This document shows positions 37,490 to 49,600 of a stretch of 64,000 bases of DNA, one piece after another (position 1 is the stretch's first letter; every line of letters begins with the position of its first letter). Below the pieces are notes generated by a model. That model made no database searches, had not been told where the DNA came from, and worked only from the letters and a program-made list of their open reading frames with translations. Source of the stretch: Casuarina equisetifolia (lineage: Eukaryota > Streptophyta > Magnoliopsida > Fagales > Casuarinaceae). The position numbers and the translations under genes are program-made. The DNA lies in the NCBI GenBank assembly GCA_028551475.1, contig CM052359.1, forward strand, positions 8,991,583-9,055,582. The letters run 5' to 3'.

Positions 37490-37847
37490 AAACCAAAAAA
37501 AAAACAAAAAATAAATAAATTACATACTAAAAGGTACCTTGGAATGCCAATCAAGTATAATCTTGAAATGTTAAGGAAACATAGGCTAAGCCTAAGTGCT
37601 TTAATGCCATCTTAGAAAAGTTGCACTTAAGCTACATTAAGCAAATGACAACTACAGACATAAACCCACAGCAAAGGCAAAAGCAAGAAGTGGTAATTCC
37701 TACAAGCATTAGTTACATACAATTGCTTAAAAACGATAACTTCAAAACTATCTCTTTTATACAACTTACATCACCAAAAATAACAACTAGCTATAGTATT
37801 CACAAATGGGCTATAGGCCTATAAGCCTTCAACATAGGCTATTAATA
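37490..37847 (-). repeat. Inner copia 5' LTR
   Basis: Pairs with 29405-29741. No clean primer-binding site could be identified to its left, consistent with age. Confidence 0.55.
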
Positions 37848-39441
37848 GAAAGCGGCAAGTTGAGAAGTGCTAGACAAGACGATGGAAGACTCACGTTAAA
37901 AAGTATTAGGGAAGTTTATGGACAGATGTAGGTTGAGTGGAAAGGATACTAGAGGCAAATGGGAAGCAAAAAATGGAGCTATCAAGACGCTTATAGTAAG
38001 AAAGTGGGCTAAGTCATCAATCTAGATATGATTAGGGATAGTTTGATGGGATGAGAGCCACATCCAAGTGTGGCATAGGTGTAGCTATATGCCTAATTAA
38101 AACCTCTATCTCTAAAGGAGTTTGCAAAGAAGGAGTAATAGGTGTAACAAATGAACTAGGTATAATAGATGGCTCAAGTGCATAAGAAGTAGCGAGTGCA
38201 ATAAATGACCCAAGTGTATGAATGAGATTTGGAAATCGAAGAGGCTAGGTAATGGAAAAAATAAACGGTTATTGAGTGACAAGGGTAAGGGAGAGATTAT
38301 CTTGATCTTGTGATTAGAGTGACTTAGTTGCAAAAAAAGGCAAATTTTTGTTAAAAATAACATTGTTGTGAAATAAATACTTTGCTAGAATAAGTATGAA
38401 GGCATTGATAGCCTTTATCGAATAGGCTGTATCTTAGGAAAATACACTAAAACGATTGTGGAGATAATTTATCCTCAACTTCATCCCTTATTCCTTTTTA
38501 AGGACATTAAGTGTGCATCATAGCCTTAAGAAGGAATAAACACATGGTTTGTTTTAAAGTAGTTCAAACAACATTGAGTTATATTATGTGGGGCTTGGTA
38601 GTATATTTACCATATGTACTACTATTAAAAATGCATCAACCTAACATTTTTTAGGAACTCTATCATCAAATATCATGGCACATGCTAATTCAATAATATT
38701 TTTTTGCTTTACTTTGACAACTCCATTTTATTGAGGAGTGTATAGGCATAAAAGATATTGAAAAATTACACCCTTCTTAAACAAAATTCTAAAAAGCATC
38801 ACTCATGTCCTAACCCTATCGTAGGATTGAAGAACTTTTATAGTTTTTACAAACTATGTTTCCACTATTCTTTTAAAATCTTTGAAAACAACAAGAACAT
38901 TAGATTTATTTTTAATAAGGAAGATTTAAGAGAAATGAGTGAAATCATTAGTGAGCATGATGCTTTTGAAATGAGCCCCATACATCATTGTGGACCTTAT
39001 CAAAAGGAGTTATGGTCTGAGAGGTACTTTGTAAAAAAAGAGGTTGTGAGCTTTTGCTCATTTGGTAAGGATATTAAAATTCAAAATTAGAATATTTTAT
39101 TATAGAGATTCTTCCTTGTTTTTCCAAAAACTTCAATGTTAGATTATTTGCATGCACTTGCCTATAATGCCATGTCTTTGAATCTACACTTTGCTGCCTT
39201 TTAAACAAGGACATTTAATGCGATGAACTGGACAACATATAAAGTTAACTTTTCTAGCAACAGCTTCCCCATCCCCAAGTCTTAATCCAAAAGCCACAAT
39301 TGTCAAAAGCAATAGGACAACAAAAATCTTAAGTTATCTTAGGAATTAAGAGAAGATTTTAAGCAATATTGAGAGTAAGTAAAACTAGTTTCAAGGGTAG
39401 CTTTCCATCATTTAAACTAGTGTTGGCAACATGAGTGATAT
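37848..39441 (-). pseudogene. Outer copia integrase remnant
   Basis: On the minus strand: PFDKVHNDVWGSF near 39015-38975, a decayed core, and the typical C-terminal piece KCIFL(G/R)Y..KGYQC..VFISQ near 38460-38350. Heavily broken. The left part (37848-38340) is the linker before reverse transcriptase, now separated by the inner element. Confidence 0.7.
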
Positions 39442-41121
39442 TGTTCGGTGAATTCTAAATGCAAGTGAACATGTCGAACAAATAATATAATAATAAATAC
39501 AAATATCATCCCATGAAGACTGGTGTTTACTAAATTAATTAATTACTAATGGTAAACAAATCCTAGAATTTATCTAGCCAACCGAAATGATAAATTATGA
39601 ATTTAATAACTAAATTTAATTTAAACTTGACAAATGAAAGATGTTAGAGCATCTGATTTCACTTAATTACTAAGTACAAATGTCAATCATCTATGCTAGC
39701 AAGATTAATTCTACTTATGTAATGGCAAAATTTCTTAATTTATTTATAATCCTATGTCTGGGTATAGTAAACCTATTTAGTTCATTAATTCACTATATCT
39801 CTATATGTGAATTAAAACAAATCAAATACATTAAGATATGTGAATATTCCTAGTTTATAATAAATCTTTCGATCATCTTATCACCAAAAGCCATACAAAT
39901 AACATGGTATATGTCTATCCATATTAATCTATGATTGCATATTATAAGAAGCAACTGCATGCTATTTTCTGTCGGTCTTTAACATGCAAATCAAATCATC
40001 TAAGTGGTAGCTAATCACTTGAAAGTATTAAACTCCGTAACATACAACTTCATATTTATAAAATATCTCACAAAACATAAATAATCATAACATTCATACA
40101 TTATAATTAAGTTTCATCGTAACTCTAACAAACTAAACTAAAGCAACATATTTAAATAAAATAAATCAGTGCAAAAACGTGAACAAAATATTTTGAAATT
40201 TAAAAACATTAAAGCTGTCACCAAATGTCTTCAAATCACAAAATAAATTACACAAATCTGCACATCACATGGTGAAGAAGAAGCTGTCTAAAGAACGGAA
40301 GAAAACTGAGCTGAAACGCACCATCATGTGCTTTCGCAAGCGCCGGTGACACGCGCCACCGTCTAGCCGCCACGCACTGCCGGTCTTCACAGAAACTTCC
40401 AGAAAGATAGATCGGGCTGCCTAGGTTTTAGATTTGCCAAAATATCGCGCAAATACGCCTCAGAAACGCGTAGATCTAGTGGAGAAGACTCGAGCGGCGT
40501 TCACCGTTCTTCGCCAGAAACCACCGTAAACCGTCGCGAAATTGGTACAAAACAGGTCGGAAACTCCCTTAGATGGCCAGAACTACTCAGATCTCCTTGC
40601 GCTATGCACAGATCGTCGAAGAGAAGAGGTTTTGGGTTTCTCGCCGGAAGAGAACGCCGGAGGTCTGCTGTCGCATTACCGCCGCGTTCTACGCCTAAGA
40701 TGCGCGTTGTCACGCGTCATCTTTGATCTCCGGCAAGATCCCCTGCCGCCTCTCTACTCTCTCTCTTTTTTGCTTTCTCTAAGCTCAAACCCGATTCTCC
40801 ACCGCCGACAACACACAACCCTCTTCTCTCTTATTAATCGGCTTCCAAAACCCAACAGGTCACGATTTTCTTTTCTTCCTTTTTGACATTCCTTTTTGTC
40901 GTTTTCTTTCTTTTTTTTCTCTCTTCAACATAAATAAATGGTAAACATTAATTTTGTATGATTTATTGCTTCTTTTTCTTCTTTTTCTTTGATTTTAGGT
41001 TTATTGCATAAAATAGTAAAAAAATACATAAATATATTTAAATACAAATATAATTTAATAAAAACCATATTAAACATTACCTAAAATAATCAAAATAACT
41101 CTATATAAAATAGAGTTATCA
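39442..41121 (-). repeat. Solo LTR, family S copy 2
   Basis: Reverse-oriented relative of 31168-32440: it begins TGTTCGG and ends AGAGTTATCA on the plus strand and is flanked by exact GATAT duplications (39437-39441 and 41122-41126). About 650 bp next to its 3' end align well with copy 1. The middle (about 40260-40900) does not: it is rich in CpG and C/T tracts and absent from copy 1. It separates protease and integrase of the outer copia element. Confidence 0.85.
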
Positions 41122-41126
41122 GATAT

Positions 41127-42230
41127 AAATTTTCTCCCTTGTTAGCCATAATGATGTTGTCAAGACCATGGTAAGGAAAAAAATTACTATGCTTCATAAC
41201 AATATTTACCACATGTGGTAGCTAATAAGTCTGCGGTCCAAGTTTCTTCAATGGTGTCAATGAGGTTAAGAGCCATCAAAGCTTCCATCATTTCATCACT
41301 TTGGTAGGCATGATCATATTTTTTGTAATATCGAAAGGCATAGTGCCATTTCTTGTAGCAAATTTAACAAGTAGGGACTTGTTGATTGTTGGATTATTGA
41401 AATGTGTCTCATGACAAATAGGACTTTTATCCTAAGCTTTTGTTGTTTGAACGGATGTGGTAAACCCATGACTTTGAAGGGAAAACTTAAAGGTCCTCCA
41501 TGACCAAGACCACCATTCTAGCATCCTTTTATTTGACTTTAATTTTCAATTTGGATAGCAAAGGTCGTATTTTCTACTAGTAGAGAGTGAGAAACATGCA
41601 AGCCTAACATTAAAGACTTAAAGCTGTAACAACATTTTGTTGAACATTGACATAGGTAGCTTGAATATTGTGGTGCAAAATAGCTCACACTCCATTCTTA
41701 AACTCTCTAAAGGACGGAAATATTTCTCTGAGTTAGAAAGGGGCTTACTAATTCTATTTAATGGATTGGTTAGTCCCTTGAACTCATTGAGGAAAGTGTT
41801 GAGTAGCGTGGTTCCTTTTTTCAAATGGTGAAACTAGGAGAAAAGATCAAACTCCCTAGTTTCGGTCTTTTCGGCAAAGTGACTATAAAGCTCATGCCAT
41901 GCTTTAGTTATTATGTCAAGTTTAAAAACATGTCCAAAGAATTTCTCAAAAAATGACCTAATGATCTAGGATTTTGCGATATAGTCATTCTATTTCTAGA
42001 GTTTGTAGTCGGGATTGTAATTTCTTTTTCATCAAGTTAAACAGGTTGAGTTGGTGACTAGATTTCTCCAGAAAGGAAACCAAATTGAGTAAGCCTTGGA
42101 AGGTAGATGGAATTTGTGAGTCAAAGAGTAATAAAGTTTCCAACATTCATCAAGCTTGTAAAGAGGTAGGATGTCTTCTTTACCATTGAAAGGGTGAAAA
42201 AGAAAAAAAGAAAGTGTGTGTAAAACATTA
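41127..42230 (-). pseudogene. Outer copia gag and protease start
   Basis: Minus strand: gag pieces at 41824-41618 (NRISKPLSNSEKYF..LESLRMECELF), a zinc-knuckle piece PTC.ICYKKWHYAF..YYKKYDHAYQ near 41375-41300 in which the last Cys is lost, and the protease entry near 41220-41130. Several stops. Confidence 0.7.
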
Positions 42231-42231
42231 T

Positions 42232-42518
42232 GCTTCTTGATACCAAATAGCAATTTTGATATAAAAATATGAGCAAGAAGACAACTTATATGCAATTTCA
42301 AATACAATAAATAGAAATATATCTAGAATTGAGTGAGTAGGTGCATAATTGCTAAGTGTAGTTAGGTATGTTTCGAGAACTTTGATTGTGTGTGCAATGT
42401 AGTTTCTAATTGCCATTACTCCAATTAGATATGTAAAGGAAGTTGGTTATTGGTTGTTCAATTTTTCCATTACTCCAATTAAATAAATAGAGGAAGCCAT
42501 TGCTAGTTTGTTCAATTA
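42232..42518 (-). repeat. Outer copia 5' LTR and primer-binding site
   Basis: The LTR is about 42247-42518. The primer-binding site TGGTATCAAGAAGC (minus strand, 42232-42245) resembles the initiator tRNA-Met site of copia elements. A short internal repeat (GCCATTACTCCAATTA) occurs near 42412 and 42469. Confidence 0.65.
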
Positions 42519-43499
42519 AGGTAACTTGGAGTAATTCGACATCTTTAAACCAAAACCAAGATATGTGTAATTTCTCATGCCATTTCATCAATTTTGGCAC
42601 CTATCATTATTGCTCTCAATGATTTTGGTTGACATAGTATCATGGAGATGGCCACACATTATCAAAATTACACATGGTTTCTTACACCTCGCACTCTTCA
42701 CATGTACACAGTTAGTTGTCATGAGGTCTTAAATAAAAAATTGTTGTTAGTGTATCTCTAAATTGTTTAAAATCCAAACTTGTTATTTAGCACTTCCTTT
42801 AAAAACCCAATGTAGACTTTCTTAACACTTAAGCTTGGTAGTTTGGAATACCATGAACCATCTTATGTTACCACTTGTAATTATACAAAAATGGCCCATC
42901 ATGTAGTTAAAGATAAATAATAGCATCTTACATGGACATCTTATTGACTTAATGTACTTTGATTTGCCATAGGAGTTTGTTAATTCTACTCAAACATTGG
43001 GTTTGAGGTCACATTACTAGCTTTAATATTTATATAGCTTTAGTAATGCTAATTAGGGAGGTTGTAAAGTTACATGATGTTCTACTTAAGGATATTGATT
43101 TTTCATTAGTGCCAATAGCATTTCTTAGAGTTCAAAATGCTAGCTAATAGTTAAGAGATCCTTAACAAAAACCCAATATGATGCCTTGTTGTAGCAATGG
43201 TAAAATCACCATTGATTTGCTTTTTGTTTAAGGATTTGCATTTTCTACAACCCAATTTGGCACTCTTGTTCTATAAGTGATCTTTTTTCTTTACTTAACT
43301 AAAAAATTGTTCTTATATGAATGAAGCAAATATCTAGAGATTGATTTACATTTTGTTAAAGAAGATATGGACTTAAAATCTTTGGTGACATGGCACATTT
43401 CTTCCCCTTAGCAACTTAAAAATATCTTCATGAAACCTTAATCAAGCTCTTTTTTTTTATAACTATAAAAGAAACTTGATGTAAGTTTTGCAAGTTTGT
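42519..43499. other. No clear feature
   Basis: Possibly the decayed coding end of another copia element, since the purine tract and LTR-like repeat that follow would fit its 3' end, but no protein motif is readable with confidence. Confidence 0.3.
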
Positions 43500-44190
43500 A
43501 AGGGAGTGTTAAAAATAAAACATTGTAGACAAAGGAAACATGCTTCTCTATTATTGTTAAAGACTCATGAGTTTAATTTTATTGTTGAGCTAATTAAGCC
43601 AATTTGATTATATTTAACTTCATATAAGAGGACTACTGCATAATCAATATTTACTTATGCAATTAACAATACAAAAACAAGATTTCACACCTTCAATTCT
43701 TGCATTTCTTCCTTTATTCTTCCATGTCCTTCAACTCTCTTTCAAGTAAGATCCTCCAAATAACATTAGAATTGAAATAAAATATTTTGAAAGTCGTTTC
43801 CTTTTATAATGGCATACAATCAATTAAATGTACAGCATTTTAATCTATAAAAAAGATACAACATCACACTAAAAGGAAACATGCTTTTCTATTCTTGTTA
43901 CAGATTAGTGAGTCTAATTCTATTACTAAGCTAGTTAAGCTAGTTTAATTTCATAAACTCCATATAAAAAGACTAATGTGTAATCAATATTTGCTAATGC
44001 AATAAGTAGTACACATACAAGATTTTAAACCTTTACTTCTTGCATTTCTTCCTTAATTCTTCCATATCCTTTATCTCTATCTCCAGGAAGATCCAAATAA
44101 CATGAGAATTGAAACATGATTTTGAATATGTTTTCTTTCTATAATGATATACAATCAATTAAACATACAACATTTTAGTCTACAATTTAC
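43500..44190. repeat. Direct repeat of ~320 bp, LTR-like
   Basis: The segment 43536-43850 is repeated at 43873-44188 with many point differences; shared blocks include GGAAACATGCTT, CTTGCATTTCTTCC and TACAATCAATTAAA. The left copy follows a purine tract and TGTTAAAA (GGGAGTGTTAAAA, 43503-43515), as a copia 3' LTR would. Two LTRs in tandem without an interior could come from unequal recombination. Confidence 0.6.
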
Positions 44191-46134
44191 AAAGGTTGCC
44201 TATTACCTATGGTCTTGGGGAAGAGGAGAGTTGATGCATAAGTCATAACAAGAAAAAGCATATCTTACGATGGACTAACTTCATGAAGCCACACTTCTAA
44301 TTCTATTTGAGTATCCATTGATGAAATGGTAAACCATACGGAATAAAGAGGCAAAGTTAGAAATCTAAACTTTTATCTCAAGGGGGTAAACTCACACTAA
44401 TCAAAAGCATTCTATCGTCAATTCCTGTACATATCTTATTAATCACAAAGGTACTTAGGGTAATAATCCTCAAAATTAATCTAATGTTTGCTAAATTTTA
44501 TAGGAGACATGGGAAAGCTCAGGGTTTCAATAGATAAAATGGAAAAAATCATGTACTCCATGTGAGGAAAGGGGATTAAGAATGTGTGATCTAAAACAAG
44601 TAATGCAATCCTTACAAGTAAGGTTTGCTTAGAAATATATAAAGGGACAACATTTTTAAGCAATGATAATAAAGAAAAAATATGAACAACTTACTAAAGC
44701 TTTTTAAAAATGAGCAAAAAAGACAAATTCACATTGTTCAAAGATGATTGTCCCATTGTTTAGCTAGATAATGAAACACAATAAATTGATTATAAAGGAA
44801 GGTTATATTTATTTTACAAAGACAACTAGTTGGGAAAACTGATGTGATATAACCAATGTCCAAAACCAAATATGATAGTCAAAACTACTTTGTAGAATCC
44901 TACCTTCATGACTAAACATCTGTATACAGGACAAGCTAAACAAGCATAAATGATTTCCATCTTAACGGCTCCAAACAGGTTAGTGTGGGACTTGAAATCC
45001 TTTAATAAGTTTTAAATATTTAGTATTTATGATGAAAGAGGGATAAAAGAACCAAAAGTTCAATGGGAAAGGTTCTTAATGGAACAAAACACTTCTACTA
45101 AATATTGGAATCTTCATATGGATGCTTATGAACAAGAAAATCTTGGTGGAATGCAATATGCAAAGGAAGGGAATTCTAATGGTTTTGAAATTTCAATGTT
45201 ACCCTTAAAGAGAAATAGAAACCATGGAGCACATGTTCATGCATAGAGAGCTTGCGCAACGCAAATGGAGGTCATATGTAAATATCTTATATGTAACTTT
45301 GTAATTTAATTCCATACAATCTTTACTTAACTCTTGGTTTGCAAAAGCATGGAATAATCAATGAAAAGGCACCATTACAATTATGGGGAGCCAAATAACA
45401 TAAAGGTTATGGTTGAAGAGAATTATAGTTAAACATAAGGGCACTATAATGTCTTTAAATAGAATTTATAAAGATATCAATCATTGGTAATTCAAATGTC
45501 TCCTTTTTTATTGATTGATACACATGCAAGTTTACTAGACCACATTACGCTATGTAGTTTAGGAATAACCCATTATACATATTAAGTTAAGAAGAAAAAG
45601 TTAGATAAAGTGACAACTACCCCCAATTGATGAGATAAAGCTATATATCAATGGATTTAGTGAGTTCATAAATAGCAAAGGAGGAGGAATAATAAGAAAT
45701 AGAAATAGGAGAATCATATGGGCATTTATGACAAAGTTTGGCATGGGAGGTAATGCACATACAAATGCCTATGCCCTTCTCACAAGACTTTGCATATGTC
45801 ATGAAAGGAATTATATTCCACAACATAGAATTAGACTTTTACTATCTAATGCAATGTACACAATGAAGACAAAACTACCATGGCACCTAAAGTATGCTAA
45901 TCACTAGTGTGTTTGATTACTTCCTCCTTAAATTATCATTAAACATATATACAAGGAAGGGAATTTAGTAATAGATAGATAAGGAAATTTTTGTCCATCA
46001 AGTCCAAAATGCATATATCATAGATTAACTAAGGTCATTACCACACTCATGTTGGAATGCATTTAGAAATGATCAATTAGGTCTTGGTACTTATAGGGCT
46101 CCATAAGGTTAAGCCTCCACATTATCCTTTATAA
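44191..46134. other. No recognisable feature
   Basis: AT-rich, low CpG, short frames only. Texture is that of old transposon DNA, but no motif could be aligned. Confidence 0.4.
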
Positions 46135-46139
46135 TTTTC

Positions 46140-46352
46140 TTATTTGAGTTGTTTCTTTTAATATGCTTGATTTGATTATAATTATATAGGCAATAAGTAA
46201 AGATTTCATTTACTTATATTTATCATGGTTAACATACATAAAGTAGGCTCTAGTCTATAAGTATAGACACAATATTGTATAGTCTCAATACAATAGGATA
46301 TAGTATCAATTTGCCCACTCATAGGCTTCTCTCGTTATTCCTTTTTCTTACA
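46140..46352 (+). repeat. copia 5' LTR (46 kb element)
   Basis: Ends CTTACA immediately before the primer-binding-like sequence. Start approximate because the first ~20 bases differ from the 3' copy. Confidence 0.7.
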
Positions 46353-46699
46353 TGGTACATATGCCTTTCTTTCCTTGAGACTAGGTCATTTTTATTAAAT
46401 AAATAAATTAGCCCCTAGTTATGAGTTTGAATGGTTCAATTTATGTTATTTTTCTTTTAACTTTTTCTTAAAAAAAAAACCATAAAATAACCTTTTTACC
46501 CCAATCTTCTCCAAAATTACCTTGATTGCCCTAGATTTTTTTAAGGCAACTCTATCCACCTTCTTATTTGAAATCTTGAAAGTATGCCTCTAACCCTATC
46601 CACCATCCCTATGGCCATTTTTCAAACCCTTCTAGTGTTATTCCTCTTCTGTCACGTGACCCATATGCCTTGACCACCGCTAATCTTTAGCCTTTAAGA

Positions 46700-49600
46700 A
46701 TTGTTTCAAAGAAACACACGGACAAGGCAAATTAAGGTGATTAAAGTGAGCAAGTTCATATGGTTTTCCTTGCTTAAAATAAACTAGGCTTCCTTAATGG
46801 CACATTGACTTGTCTAGATGGCACAGGTGAAGACACCCAAAAATGGGCTCATTGTTTGTTGGCGATGAAGACCTACTTTGTCCATTTGATCAACTTGACA
46901 CTTAAAAACATGGTTTTCATCTCCCTATAACAGCCAAAATCTAGAATGTCCTCAAAGAGAGTTTTGATATGGTCACCCAAACTAAGAAGTTTGGCCTAAA
47001 ACAAGTGACAAAGAGTGTAAACTATCATTGGATGCTTTTGTGTTGTTAATAATTGGATTTTATGTTTGCTTGAAAAATCTTTGAGGAGAACTTTCCTTTC
47101 ACCAACCCTCAAATCACTGCAAACATGGCCTCTACACCTACAAAATCAATGACCAACTTCAATCTTGTTAGTAGGAAGATTAGGCCATGGACCTAGCTTA
47201 TATGTTAGGCCAAGTGGGCCTCATCTACACAATGCATCAAGTGGGCCTGACTCTTAGCTTGTAATCAATGCATAAAACTAGGGCAAGTAAAGGAAGCCTA
47301 TTTTCTTTTGGTGTGTTATTGCCTAGGCTAAAAGCCTAAACAAAAGGATAGTTCTAAAAAGAAAAATGGACCTCTAGCCCATAATGCTATAGTAGGACAA
47401 CATCCCACCTTTACTTTTGGGCTCTTAACTCCACTTACGAATGGTCCACAACCTTCTTTAGTTATGTATCCTTATAGTGGACATTCTCTTTATGGTAATT
47501 CTTTTTCTGCCCCTTTATCCTAGTGCAGGTATTTTAGGCTATTTTCTCTATACTCTTAGCAATGATTAATAAGGATCCAATAGGCTTAACTTGACCATAG
47601 AGCAATAACAAAAGCTTGTTAGCCTCCTTAATCAAATGGGCACTTTCGATCTTGTTCTAATTTCACAAGTACATCTTTACCCTTTAAGCCCACTTCATCT
47701 TTATGATTAGAGACTCAAGGACAAGTGACCATATTACTTGTAATTTAACCATTCTTAATTCTTTTTAGCCATGTGCATCTCCTGTTTATATTACTCTACT
47801 TAATAATGCAAAAGCTGCAAATGGTAGAGAACAATTTTATTGTCCATTTAAAAGCTAACTAAGGACTTTGTTTTCTTTGTTCTTTTATTCTAGCAAATTT
47901 TCATTCTATTTTTTCAATTATTTATTTTTATGCATATTATGTTTTGTGTTCCTAAATAAACCCTAACTTCTAATTTAGTTTTTATTCATTGCATTAGTAC
48001 TTTAGCACTAATGTCTTTGGCATTTATCTTTAAATCATATTTTGCATGAGGATGATTAATACCTTGTCCAAATTCTTTTTTTTTTTACCCATTTCTCCTT
48101 TAGCAAAACAAACTCACACTACTTTTCTAATGAGTTAAACAATCACTACCTCATTTTTTAACTAAGTTCACATAGATGTGTGGGGTCCACATTAGACATT
48201 AGGGCACATTATTTTTTAACAATTGCTAATGATTTTTCAAGGTGATCTAAACTTTTCTCTTTTATTTTAAAATTGATATTTTTCCTAAAATTTAACAAGT
48301 TTTCTTCATGGTTGCCACCCAATTCGATTATGTTATAAGGCACATTCACATAAACAATAGGCTAGAATTTTTCTCTTCCAAATGTTATTCCTTTTTGACA
48401 TTGAAAGGAATTATCCATGAGACCTTTTATGTTTACATTCCTTAACGAAATGGAGTTGTAGAATATAAGCATCGACATTTGCTTAATGTGGCATAGGCCT
48501 TGATATCTTAGGTCCACATTCCTTTCCTTTTTTAAAGGGGAATGTCTTCTCACTGCCACCTATCTCATTTATTAGTTGCCTTCCTATCTTTTTCATGGAT
48601 TCAACCCTTTTGATAAATCATTTGAAAAACCCCCCCGATCATTGATCATTTGCCTGTGTTTATATGTTGTTATGCCACCACCTTGGGTGCCTATGACAAA
48701 TTCAATCTTAGGACATTTTTGTGTATTTTCACGGGTTATCTTCCTTTTCAAAAGAGATATTAGGTTTATAATCCCATGTTTAGATTTTTTTTTTGTCATT
48801 TAAGATGTTGTTTTTCAAGAAAATATTTTTCCTTTTGCATCACAGTCCATTTCTTCTACCTCCAATAGTCACACCATCTTGTTAACTCTAGATCCGTAGT
48901 TTGATAATACATATACTTCATCCTTTTTATTATTTGATATTCATGATTTCCCCAATCTTGAACCATTAGCTATTCCTCCTTCCTTCCCATCTCAAGCAGC
49001 TTTTGCACCATATGATTCACCACCTAACACCAATCTTAACCTTTCCTTATGTGGATCTAGTCCCACCACCCAACCTCCCATTTAAAGTTCTAACTACTTG
49101 TGCCCTACCTTACCAAAGGTCTCATGTTCTCACCTTTATCCCATATCCAATCATATGCCTATTAATCAATGTCACCCTCATTATTATTGCTTTCATCTCC
49201 ACAAACATAAACTTGTTGCTTTCAAGGAAGCTATTAATGATCCTAATTAAGTGGTTGCTATAGATAATAAGATCAATGCCCTCAAGGCTAATCATATATG
49301 GGACATAGTACTTTTACCCTTTGATCATTGTCCTATTAGATGCAAGTAGGTTTATCAAGTAAAGTGTTATGCTAATGATACTTTGGATCACTATAAAGCC
49401 CAATTGGTGGCCAAAGGTTATAGTTAGCACGAAAAGATTGATTACTAAGAACATTTTCTACTATGATGAAATATGTTAATGTCTACCTCATTCTTACCAT
49501 TATTGTTATCCATGATTTGCCTCCCTATTAGATGGAAGTGCAAAATGTATTTTTCCATGGTGACTTATCAAAGGAGGTATATATTGAGCTTCCTCTCGTT

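Larger units (their letters stand above)
29405..37847 (-). mobile_element. Inner Ty1/copia element nested in the outer one
   Basis: LTR-like ends at about 29405-29741 and 37490-37847 share long blocks (TACATTAAGCAAA, ATACAATTGCTTAAAAA, GGGCTAT(A/G)GGCC). Between them, on the minus strand: gag from about 37107 with a zinc knuckle near 36290-36340, protease (35467-35742), a pre-integrase WHRHLGYPS motif near 35270, integrase core (about 33690-33250), reverse transcriptase (about 31160-30400) and RNase H (about 30230-30000). It is interrupted by a solo LTR and by another insertion. Candidate flanking duplication is CTTTC/CTTCC (minus strand), imperfect; LTR outer ends are approximate. Confidence 0.75.
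27670..42518 (-). mobile_element. Outer Ty1/copia element, split by nested insertions
   Basis: Minus-strand order from the right: 5' LTR (about 42247-42518), primer-binding site TGGTATCAAGAAGC (42232-42245), gag (about 42220-41310), protease start (to about 41127), [solo LTR 39442-41121], integrase (about 39430-38340), [inner copia element, about 29410-37847], reverse transcriptase (about 29400-28780), RNase H (28585-27844), polypurine tract AGGGGCAAAA near 27825-27834, and 3' LTR (about 27670-27824). Each protein module occurs once in the outer pieces and they join in the correct order when the insertions are ignored, which is the main evidence for one split element. Confidence 0.75.

Noticed and set aside
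38112..38363. Leu/His-rich minus-strand frame of 83 codons
   Set aside because: It falls in the linker after the outer copia integrase and is low-complexity; no separate gene.
38758..39090. 110-codon plus-strand frame
   Set aside because: It is antisense to the outer copia integrase remnant.
40542..40886. A 114-codon plus-strand frame in the CpG-rich stretch
   Set aside because: It lies inside a solo LTR, is antisense to the LTR and is rich in Arg, Ser and Leu with no recognisable domain.
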